Origin: JADGRQ01 sp041476585
Lineage (GTDB): Bacteria; Pseudomonadota; Gammaproteobacteria; Burkholderiales; SG8-39
NCBI GenBank assembly: GCA_041476585.1
Contig: JBGOTT010000224.1
Coordinates: forward strand, 1-7,072
Length of the DNA stretch: 7,072 bases
Direction: 5' to 3'
Below are positions 1 through 5,594 of the stretch, piece by piece. The translations under genes were made by a program, and so were the position numbers. Within the stretch, counting starts at the first letter, position 1, and each line of letters begins with the position of its first letter. Below the pieces are notes generated by a model that made no database searches, had not been told where the DNA came from, and saw only the letters and a program-made list of their open reading frames with translations.

Positions 1-599
1 CCCTTGCCGTGGCCGTACAGGCGCGCGACGTTGATGCCGCCTTCGCCCTGGATCGGCTCGATCAGCACCGCCACCACATTGCGGTTGTGCGCGGCGATGT
101 TGCTGATTGCATCGAGGTCGTTCAACGGCGCGCGCACGAATCCCGGCACCAGCGGCTCGAAACCGGCCTGCACCTTGCGGCTGCCGGTGGCCGACAGCGT
201 GGCGAGCGTGCGGCCGTGGAAGGCCTTCTCGAACACGATGATCTCCGGGCGCTCGATGCCGCGCTTGTGTCCGTACATGCGCGCAACCTTGATCGCCGCC
301 TCGTTCGCCTCGCAGCCGGAGTTGCAGAAGAACACTTCGTCCAGCCCGGTGATCTCGGCAACCCGGTCCGCCGCTGCTTCCTGCGCCGGGATCTGGAACA
401 GGTTGGACGTGTGGATGATGCGCGCGATCTGCTCCGAGAGCGCTTTCACCAGCTTCGGGTGGTTGTGTCCGAGGGTGTTCACCGCGATGCCCGCCAGCGC
501 ATCGAGGTACTTCTTGCCCGCTTCGTCGTACAACCACACCCCTTCGCCGCGCACGAAGGCGACCGGCTGCCGGGCGTAGGTGTTCATCACGTGCGACAT
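1..599 (-). CDS. argD: Acetylornithine aminotransferase, N-terminal part (cut by left edge)
   Basis: This is a PLP-dependent class III aminotransferase, ArgD-like, which converts N-acetylglutamate semialdehyde and glutamate to N2-acetylornithine in cytoplasmic arginine biosynthesis. The visible 199 codons begin MSHVMNTYARQPVAFVRGEG and carry family motifs in the expected order: a GxGVWLYDEAGKKYLDALAGIAVN-like N-terminal segment near residues 18-41, LGHNHPKL near 43-50, the cofactor-phosphate loop NSGCEANEAA at 93-102, FHGRT at 127-131 and EPIQGEGG at 181-188. The catalytic lysine would lie beyond the left edge. The ATG at 599 is preceded by GGAG (minus strand of 607-610) with 7 bases of spacing; an in-frame ATG at 587 has no comparable site. 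C96 sits where Ala or Thr is more usual. Other class III enzymes (succinylornithine or GABA aminotransferases) are alternatives, but the N-terminal motifs fit ArgD best. Its arginine-pathway neighbours, if any, lie outside the window. Confidence 0.9.
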   Translation of the reverse strand, partial: MSHVMNTYARQPVAFVRGEGVWLYDEAGKKYLDALAGIAVNTLGHNHPKLVKALSEQIARIIHTSNLFQIPAQEAAADRVAEITGLDEVFFCNSGCEANEAAIKVARMYGHKRGIERPEIIVFEKAFHGRTLATLSATGSRKVQAGFEPLVPGFVRAPLNDLDAISNIAAHNRNVVAVLIEPIQGEGGINVARLYGHGK

Positions 600-617
600 G
601 TGCGTGCTCCAAAAGAG

Positions 618-641
618 AAACGGCGGCTCGGGCCGCCGTTT
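618..641 (-). terminator. Terminator-like hairpin in the argD leader
   Basis: A perfect inverted repeat has arms AAACGGCGGC (618-627) and GCCGCCGTTT (632-641) around a 4-base loop. Read on the minus strand, the 3' arm runs into TTTCTCTTTT, a U-rich run in RNA, and then directly into the argD ribosome binding site. That is the anatomy of an intrinsic terminator on the minus strand; on the plus strand no T-run follows. It may end transcripts arriving from rpsT, attenuate argD, or simply form a 5' stem that stabilises argD mRNA if transcription starts near 640. The structure is seen; the role is inferred. Confidence 0.5.
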
Positions 642-646
642 CATGA

Positions 647-655
647 ATGCTATCA
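647..655 (-). promoter_or_regulatory. Possible extended -10 element for argD
   Basis: The minus strand reads TGATAGCAT here, which fits an extended -10 (TG-N-TATAAT) with 4 of 6 matches in the hexamer. No convincing -35 lies 16-18 bases upstream. Initiation about 7 bases downstream would place the transcript start at the edge of the 618-641 hairpin. This is a weak call; the real argD promoter could lie further right, inside the neighbouring small gene. Confidence 0.2.
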
Positions 656-702
656 CAGCACTATGGGAGAATGGCAGACCGATTGACGGAGGAGGCTGAT
701 CC

Positions 703-942
703 ATGCCTGAGCATGAGAACAAGACCAAGGTCACCATTCTGACCGGGTCCTACCGCATCAAGGGCTACATCGAACTGGTTCCAGGCGCGCGCGTGACGGA
801 CTACCTGGCCGATTCCAAGGAGTTCATTGCGCTGACTGATGCAGAAGTCTGGGAGCTGGCGATCGGCGGCCGGCAGATTCTCGCCGCGCCGTTCATGAAC
901 GTGAGCCTCGAGCACATCCAGGTCGTCATGCCGGGGCATTGA
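703..942 (+). CDS. Small uncharacterised beta-rich protein (79 aa)
   Basis: This gene encodes 79 residues starting MPEHENKTKVTILTGSYRIK and ending HIQVVMPGH. A strong Shine-Dalgarno sequence, GGAGGAGG at 688-695, sits 7 bases before the ATG, which supports both its reality and its start. There is no signal peptide, membrane segment or cysteine. Alternating hydrophobic stretches (KVTILTG, YRIKGYIEL, EFIALTDAEVWEL, HIQVVM) suggest a small soluble beta-barrel or beta-sandwich of the size of an Sm-like or PilZ-like fold, but no signature of those families is present. From memory it resembles short proteins grouped as DUF6812; that assignment is unverified. It is divergent from argD across about 103 bp and convergent with rpsT across about 125 bp, so it appears to be a single-gene unit. 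No good promoter was found; TTCATG (640) / TATGGG (662) with a 16-base spacer is the best of poor candidates. Function unknown. Confidence 0.75.
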   Translation: MPEHENKTKVTILTGSYRIKGYIELVPGARVTDYLADSKEFIALTDAEVWELAIGGRQILAAPFMNVSLEHIQVVMPGH

Positions 943-1067
943 TGAGCTGATGAGCCTATTATCACCGTACGTGCGTCCGGGCACCTCCAACGGCGTGAAA
1001 TCCGTGGTGGTGGACATCCGGCTTGCGGAACTTCGGCGCGCGGGAGGCGACGCCGGTGCGGGTGCGC

Positions 1068-1331
1068 TCAGCCCAGCGATTTGAGCGCGTGCGCGAGATG
1101 GCGCTTGGCGCGCGCGGCGGTGTTCGTGTGGATCACGCCTTTCGCAGCCGAGCGGTCCACCGTGCCCATGGTGCGCGAAACGACCGCGGCGGCAGCGGCC
1201 TTGTCGCCGGCCGATACGGCTTTCTTCACGTTCTTGATCGCGGTGCGCATCGCGGAAAGCTGGCTCGCGTTGCGCTTGCGGCGCACCTCGTTCTGGCGGG
1301 CGCGCTTGCGGGCAGACTTGATGTTGGCCAT
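1068..1331 (-). CDS. rpsT: 30S ribosomal protein S20
   Basis: This encodes the 87-residue S20, a primary 16S rRNA-binding protein of the small ribosomal subunit. It begins MANIKSARKRARQNEVRRKR, a hallmark S20 N-terminus, and continues with NASQLSAMRTAIKNVKKAV and the C-terminal HTNTAARAKRHLAHALKSLG. It is highly basic and rich in Lys, Arg and Ala, as expected for a helical-bundle RNA binder, and its length is normal for the family. The same frame stays open far upstream into murJ, but the conserved MANIKSA start at 1331 and the promoter just outside it fix the beginning. The Shine-Dalgarno is weak: only GGA about 7 bases before the ATG. In E. coli, rpsT is translationally autoregulated from a weak start, so weak initiation may be meaningful here. 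It is divergent from murJ. No intrinsic terminator is visible between its stop and the end of the convergent small gene. Confidence 0.98.
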   Translation of the reverse strand: MANIKSARKRARQNEVRRKRNASQLSAMRTAIKNVKKAVSAGDKAAAAAVVSRTMGTVDRSAAKGVIHTNTAARAKRHLAHALKSLG

Positions 1332-1362
1332 GGGTGAATCCGGGGTTCGTAAAAAGGGGCGC

Positions 1363-1391
1363 ATTCTAGTCGCTAAGCGTCCGGCGGGCAA
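1363..1391 (-). promoter_or_regulatory. Sigma70-type promoter for rpsT
   Basis: On the minus strand, TTGCCC (1391-1386; 4 of 6 matches to TTGACA) and TAGAAT (1368-1363; 5 of 6 matches to TATAAT) are separated by exactly 17 bases. Initiation about 7 bases downstream, near 1356, would give rpsT a leader of roughly 25 bases. The -35 box ends only 18 bp before the murJ ATG at 1410, so RNA polymerase bound here would lie over the murJ leader and start region. Confidence 0.65.
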
Positions 1392-1409
1392 GGCATTTCT
1401 CGGCCTGCC

Positions 1410-2945
1410 ATGAACCTGCTGCGCGCGCTCGCGACGGTGAGCAGCCTGACGTTCGTGTCGAGAATCCTCGGCTTTGTGCGCGATGCGCTGATCGCGCGCG
1501 CATTCGGCGCCGGGCTCGCCACCGACGCCTTTTTCGTCGCTTTCAGAATCCCGAACCTGCTGCGCCGGTTGTTCGCCGAGGGCGCGTTCTCGCAGGCCTT
1601 CGTGCCGATCCTCGCGCAGTACCGCAACCGCGAGGGCGACGACAAGACCAAGGCGCTGGTCGATTGCGTGGCCAGCGCGCTCGCGCTCGCGCTGGTCTTC
1701 ACCGCGCTGCTGGGCATCGCGGCGGCGCCGTTCATCATCTACGTCTCCGCACCGGGATTTGCGGCGGACGCGGACAAGTTCGCGCTCACGGTGGCGATGC
1801 TGAGGATCACGTTTCCGTACGTGCTGTTCATCTCGCTGGTGGCGCTCTCCGCGGGTATCCTCAACAGTTGGAGCAGGTTCGCGGTGCCGGCATTCACGCC
1901 GGTGCTGCTCAATGTCTCGTTCATTGTCGCGGCGGCGTTCGCCGCGCCGTACTTCGATCCGCCGGTGATGGCGCTCGCGTGGGCGGTGTTTGCGGGCGGT
2001 GCACTGCAGCTCGCGTTTCAGCTGCCGTTCCTGGCGCGGATCGGTATGCTGCCGCGCTGGCGGCTCGATCTGCGCCATCCGGGCGTGACGCGCGTGCTGA
2101 AGCTGATGGCGCCCGCGCTGTTCGGCGTGTCGATCGGCCAGATTTCCCTATTGATCAACACTATCTTCGCATCATTCCTCGTCTCGGGGAGCGTGTCGTG
2201 GCTGTACTACGCCGACCGGCTGATGGAGTTTCCCGCGGGGCTGCTCGGCGTGGCGCTCGGCACCATCCTGCTGCCAAGCTTGTCCAGATATCACGCCGAC
2301 GCAAACGTGGCGGAGTACTCCAGGCTGCTCGACTGGGGTCTGCGCCTGACGCTGCTGGTGGCGCTGCCGGCTGCGGCGGCGCTGGCGCTGCTTGCGCTGC
2401 CGCTCATCACCACGCTGTTCCAGTACGGGCGCTTCACGGCTGAGGACGCGCGCATGACGCAGTACGCGCTGGTTGCGTACAGCATCGGCCTCACGGGACT
2501 GATCCTGGTGAAAATCCTCGCGCCGGGATTCTATGCGCGGCAGAACGTCGTGACTCCGGTGAAGATCGGCCTGGTCACGCTGGTTGCGACACAGCTGATG
2601 AACCTCGCCTTCATCGGCCCGCTGGGCCATGCAGGTCTCGCGCTCGCGATATCGCTGGGTGCCTGCCTGAACGCGGGGCTGCTGTTTCGTTACCTTCGCA
2701 GCCGGGGCATTTACACGCCCGAGCCGGACTGGGGCGCGTTCGTGCTCAAAGTCGGTTTCGCAGTGGTTCTAATGGCGGCGGCGCTCTGGCTGGCGGCGGG
2801 GCCCGCGGCATGGTGGGCCGCTGCCGCATGGCAATGGCGCGTGGCGGCGATCGCGGGGCTGGTGGGGCTCGGTCTGGTGGTATACGGCGGGGGGCTGCTT
2901 GCGCTAGGCTTTCGCCTGAAGGATTTCTCCCGGCGTGGCGCGTAG
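1410..2945 (+). CDS. murJ: Lipid II flippase MurJ (MviN)
   Basis: MurJ is an inner-membrane flippase of the MOP superfamily that moves lipid II to the periplasmic face for peptidoglycan synthesis. The 511-residue protein is the same length as E. coli MurJ and collinear with it from the first residue (MNLLRALATVSSLTFVSRIL). Residues shown to matter in E. coli MurJ are at identical positions: R18, R24, D39, R52, and R270 with E273 in the DRLMEFP loop. Other signatures include GAGLATDAFFVAFRIPNLLRR-like text at 33-53, FAEGAFSQAF at 55-64, GVALGTILLPSLS at 280-292 and LAPGFY further on. About 14 hydrophobic segments fit the family. The start is fixed by homology, although the ribosome binding site is poor: the nearest AAGG (1390-1393) is 16 bases away. 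No clear promoter was found between rpsT and this gene, so it may lie inside rpsT. The sirB1-like gene follows after 9 bp and is probably cotranscribed. Confidence 0.97.
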   Translation: MNLLRALATVSSLTFVSRILGFVRDALIARAFGAGLATDAFFVAFRIPNLLRRLFAEGAFSQAFVPILAQYRNREGDDKTKALVDCVASALALALVFTALLGIAAAPFIIYVSAPGFAADADKFALTVAMLRITFPYVLFISLVALSAGILNSWSRFAVPAFTPVLLNVSFIVAAAFAAPYFDPPVMALAWAVFAGGALQLAFQLPFLARIGMLPRWRLDLRHPGVTRVLKLMAPALFGVSIGQISLLINTIFASFLVSGSVSWLYYADRLMEFPAGLLGVALGTILLPSLSRYHADANVAEYSRLLDWGLRLTLLVALPAAAALALLALPLITTLFQYGRFTAEDARMTQYALVAYSIGLTGLILVKILAPGFYARQNVVTPVKIGLVTLVATQLMNLAFIGPLGHAGLALAISLGACLNAGLLFRYLRSRGIYTPEPDWGAFVLKVGFAVVLMAAALWLAAGPAAWWAAAAWQWRVAAIAGLVGLGLVVYGGGLLALGFRLKDFSRRGA

Positions 2946-2954
2946 GGCAGGCGC

Positions 2955-3818
2955 ATGATGATGCAACGCTTCGACGAGCTGATGCAGTGCGATGACGCGC
3001 GCATCGACCTTGCCGAGGCCTGCCTGTTGATCGCCGAGGATGCCTACCCCGGATTGCGCGTCGAGCACTATCTGGGCGAGATCGAGCGCATGGCGATCCG
3101 CCTGCGCTCGCGCCTGCCGCAATCGAACGGCGCCGAGGAGCGCATCATCGCGCTCAACCAGTTCCTGTTCGACGATCTCGGCTTCCGCGGCAACGCCAAG
3201 GACTTTTACGACGCGCGCAACAGCTACCTGAACGAGGTGATCGAACGGCGCGTCGGCATCCCGATCACGCTGTCGATCCTGTACATGGAGGTCGGCAGAC
3301 GCATCGGCCTGCCGCTCGAAGGCGTGTCCTTCCCGGGGCACTTCCTGGTGAAGCTCAAGCTGCGCGGCGGCGTGCTGGTGCTCGACCCGTTTTCCGGCGG
3401 CGAGCCGCTTGCCGAGGACGACCTGCGCGAGCGGCTGCGCAGGGTGGTGAACGCGAGCGGCCAGCGCGGCGCAGTACTGGGAGGGATGTCGGTCGAGCAG
3501 CTTCCGCTCGACCAGCTGCTCGAGCCGGCGACGCGCAAGCAGATCCTCACCCGGGTGCTGCGCAACCTGAAGGGCATCTACCGCAGGGACGACAAGCCCG
3601 AGCGCCTGCTGCAGGTGCTGAACCGCATTCTGACCGTGTCGCCCGAGGCGCACCACGAACTGCGCGACCGCGGGCTGGTGTATCAGCGCCTCGAGTGCTT
3701 TCGCGCGGCGCTCAAGGACTTGAACGACTACCTCGAGGCCGAGCCCGAGGCCTCCGACAGCGACGAGATCCGCGCCAAGGCGGTCGAGCTCTCGCTGCAG
3801 TGCGCGCGGCTGAACTAG
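2955..3818 (+). CDS. sirB1: SirB1/YchA-family transglutaminase-like protein with TPR segment
   Basis: The 287-residue cytoplasmic protein has the SirB1 (YchA) layout: a helical N-terminus, a transglutaminase-like core at about 60-170 with the family block RRVGIPITLSILYMEVGRRI at 98-117, PGHFLV at 127-132 and LDPFSGG at 143-149, then tetratricopeptide-like helices at about 195-262 (LTRVLRNLKGIY, LERLL-type turns, YQRLECFRAALKDLNDYL). H129 and D144 correspond to the His and Asp of the transglutaminase triad, but no Cys lies in the 101-112 helix that normally carries the nucleophile; the four cysteines are at 12, 23, 248 and 283. This suggests a non-catalytic or altered role. Three ATGs stand in tandem at 2955, 2958 and 2961; the Shine-Dalgarno AGGGCAGG (2944-2951) overlaps the murJ stop and could serve any of them. 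The 9-bp gap implies coupling to murJ. The family's biochemical function is not settled. Confidence 0.88.
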   Translation: MMMQRFDELMQCDDARIDLAEACLLIAEDAYPGLRVEHYLGEIERMAIRLRSRLPQSNGAEERIIALNQFLFDDLGFRGNAKDFYDARNSYLNEVIERRVGIPITLSILYMEVGRRIGLPLEGVSFPGHFLVKLKLRGGVLVLDPFSGGEPLAEDDLRERLRRVVNASGQRGAVLGGMSVEQLPLDQLLEPATRKQILTRVLRNLKGIYRRDDKPERLLQVLNRILTVSPEAHHELRDRGLVYQRLECFRAALKDLNDYLEAEPEASDSDEIRAKAVELSLQCARLN

Positions 3819-3824
3819 CGCCAC

Positions 3825-3894
3825 GCTCGACCGGCACGCCTCCCTGTCCCGTCACATCGAGATCGATCCTTCCCTGAAATCGGTCCGGTCGAGC
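3825..3894. repeat. 10-bp inverted repeat spanning the convergent gene ends
   Basis: GCTCGACCGG at 3825-3834 is the exact reverse complement of CCGGTCGAGC at 3885-3894, with 50 bases between. The left arm lies in the 33-bp gap after sirB1 and the right arm inside the last codons of the convergent ThDP-enzyme gene. No T-run follows either arm, so it is not a canonical intrinsic terminator; the long loop makes a functional hairpin doubtful. No other terminator is visible between these convergent genes. Confidence 0.3.
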
Positions 3895-5594
3895 CAGGCA
3901 TTCACGAGGACCGGTTTGCCCGCATGCGCCGCCGCGCGCGCGTGCGCGAGGGCCTGCGGCATCTCGGCGGCATTCCTGAGAAGGATCCCCTGCGCGCCGA
4001 AGCCGGCGGCAACTTCATGGTAAGCGGTGCGTGCGAGCACGGTGGCGACGTCGTCGCCGAGCATCTTCACCTGCTCGCGGGCGATCTGCGTCCAGCCCGC
4101 GTCATTGCCCACCACCGCGATCACCGGCAGCCCGTGCCGCACGAAAGTGTCGAATTCGGTCAATCCGAAGCCGCAAGCGCCGTCGCCGTAAACGATCCAG
4201 ACTTCGGACTCCGGGCGGCAGAGTTTCGCGCCCAGCGCGAATCCCGCACCGACGCCGAGCGTGCCGAACACGCCGGGGTCGAGCCAGGACAGCGGTGAGC
4301 GCGGATGCAGGGTATACGCGGCGGTTGCGACGAAATCGCCGCCGTCGGCGACCATTACCGCGGTTGCGCCGGCAGCCTCGTCGATTGCCCGGCACAGAGC
4401 GATCGGATTTACGTACTCGCCCGGCGCGTCAGCCTGTCGGTCGATCTCGAGTTCGCGCTCACGGTCGCGCTTGCGCAGCGCGTCGATCCAGCCCTGGCGC
4501 CGCGCACTCGGTTCGCCAGGCCGTTCGCCCAGCGCTTCGGCCAGATGGCACAGGAACAGCCCTGCGTCACCGATCGCGGCAATGCCGGGCCGGCGGTTCA
4601 GGCGCGCTTCCTTGCGGCTGCGGTTGGCGGCGATGAGCGTGCTCGAGCGCCGGATATGGCGGCCGTAGTCGAGCCGGAAATCGCACGGCACCCCGGCGAG
4701 CACCACGCAATCGGATTCGCGCAGCGCCTGCCTGCGCTGATGGCGCATCTGCAGCGGCGAATCGCGTCCAAGCAGGCCGCGCGCCATGCCCGAGAGATAG
4801 GCCGGAATGCCGAGCCGCGCCACCGACTGCGCGATACGCGGCGCCTCGGCGGCGAGTGCGAGCGCCTGACTGCCGATGACCAGCAATGGCCGTTCGGCCT
4901 TTGCCAGCGCAGCCGCGGCGGCCCGCACGCTCGCGCCGGGCGGCGCCGGCGCCGGCACGGCGCGCGCCCTCGCGGGTGCAGCTTCCGCGCTGCCGGCGAA
5001 CATTTTTTCGACGTGCCGGTTCAAGTAGAAGCGCAGCAGCTGCTCCGGAATCGAGCCGCCCTTGCCTGCGGCCAGGGCATACCACTCGCGGATCGTCGCC
5101 TCCTCGTAGAGCAGGTCCACCGGGCATTCGACGAACACCGGCCCGGGCACGCCCTCGCGCGCCACGGCGAATGCTTCCTCGACCGCGGGCGCCAGGTCTC
5201 GAACCCGGCGCACCGTCCGTACCAGCTTCACGTGCGGGGTGACGAGCGATCGCTGGTCGATGTCCTGAAGCGCGCCGCGGCCTTGCAGAGCCGTCGGCGG
5301 CGCGCCGCCGAGCACCACCACCGGCGATTGCGCAAGCTGCGCGTTCTTAAGGGCCGTGATTATGTTGGTCACGCCGGGTCCTGCTGTCACCGCCGCCACG
5401 CCGGGCACGCCGGTGATACGCGCGACAGCGTCAGCGGCGAACACTGCGGTGGCTTCGTCGCGTACGTCCACGATGCGCAGGCCGCGCGCCTTGGCCGCCG
5501 CGAGGATCGGAGAAATGTGCCCGCCGCAGAGCGTGAACACGAAACGCACGCCGTGCACCTGGAGCGTCGCCGCAATCCGGTCACCGCCGTGCAT
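3852..5594 (-). CDS. Thiamine-diphosphate enzyme, ILVBL/HACL2-like (probable 2-hydroxyacyl-CoA lyase)
   Basis: This 580-residue protein has the three-domain ThDP fold of the acetolactate synthase/oxalyl-CoA decarboxylase group: PYR domain at about 1-165, central domain 220-355 and PP domain 395-570. The proposed cofactor-activating glutamate is E47 in VRDEATAVFAADA. The ThDP/Mg motif begins at GDG 470-472 and ends at N498-D499. Recalled human ILVBL (HACL2) shares long blocks with it: GVRFVFT.GGHISP at 15-29, TAGPGVTN at 70-77, SGMARGLLGR-like text at 268-277, CDFRL.YGR at 304-312, VADGGDFV..AA at 415-425, LDPGVFGTLGVGAGFALGAK at 438-457, GNDAGWTQI at 497-505, and the RTDFR.GSI tail. HACL2 cleaves 2-hydroxyacyl-CoA to formyl-CoA and a shortened aldehyde. 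The Ala/Pro/Arg-rich stretch at 202-222 looks like a linker. GGAGG at 5600-5604 lies 5 bases before the ATG, and the frame overlaps the ligase by 14 bp. Acetolactate synthase activity is less likely, because similarity is far closer to ILVBL than to IlvB. Confidence 0.88.
   Translation of the reverse strand: MHGGDRIAATLQVHGVRFVFTLCGGHISPILAAAKARGLRIVDVRDEATAVFAADAVARITGVPGVAAVTAGPGVTNIITALKNAQLAQSPVVVLGGAPPTALQGRGALQDIDQRSLVTPHVKLVRTVRRVRDLAPAVEEAFAVAREGVPGPVFVECPVDLLYEEATIREWYALAAGKGGSIPEQLLRFYLNRHVEKMFAGSAEAAPARARAVPAPAPPGASVRAAAAALAKAERPLLVIGSQALALAAEAPRIAQSVARLGIPAYLSGMARGLLGRDSPLQMRHQRRQALRESDCVVLAGVPCDFRLDYGRHIRRSSTLIAANRSRKEARLNRRPGIAAIGDAGLFLCHLAEALGERPGEPSARRQGWIDALRKRDRERELEIDRQADAPGEYVNPIALCRAIDEAAGATAVMVADGGDFVATAAYTLHPRSPLSWLDPGVFGTLGVGAGFALGAKLCRPESEVWIVYGDGACGFGLTEFDTFVRHGLPVIAVVGNDAGWTQIAREQVKMLGDDVATVLARTAYHEVAAGFGAQGILLRNAAEMPQALAHARAAAHAGKPVLVNAWLDRTDFREGSISM

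Noticed and set aside
9..686. A 225-codon plus-strand frame opposite argD.
   Set aside because: It is antisense to a well-conserved aminotransferase with correct motifs, and it has no domain signature of its own.
926..942. Short inverted repeat ATGCC/GGCAT at the end of the small gene as a terminator.
   Set aside because: Only 4-5 bp of stem with a 2-4 base loop and no T-run on either strand.
661..1017. A 118-codon minus-strand frame opposite the small 79-residue gene.
   Set aside because: No ribosome binding site or family resemblance; the plus-strand gene has a strong Shine-Dalgarno and a protein-like hydrophobic pattern.
950..1084. A 44-codon plus-strand frame (MSLLSPYVRPGTSNGVKS...) just after the small gene, running into the 3' end of rpsT.
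   Set aside because: Weak ribosome binding site, less GC-biased codons than the neighbours, rare early codons CTA TTA TCA, and overlap with rpsT. The 943-1067 gap otherwise shows nothing I can support.
1318..1352. Plus-strand TTGATG or TTGGCC as a -35 box for murJ.
   Set aside because: At 16-18 bases' spacing there is no acceptable -10 (CGGGGT or TCGTAA).
1332..2078. The rpsT frame stays open upstream on the minus strand for another 249 codons, giving a possible 336-residue protein.
   Set aside because: The extension is antisense to the clearly homologous murJ, is a run of Arg, Glu, His and Gln without domain features, and lies upstream of the conserved S20 start and its promoter.
5581..5594. 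Ligase-lyase overlap as a sign of a frameshifted fusion gene.
   Set aside because: Both proteins end and begin at family-appropriate places, and the downstream gene has its own well-placed Shine-Dalgarno sequence, so this is a normal overlapping operon junction.
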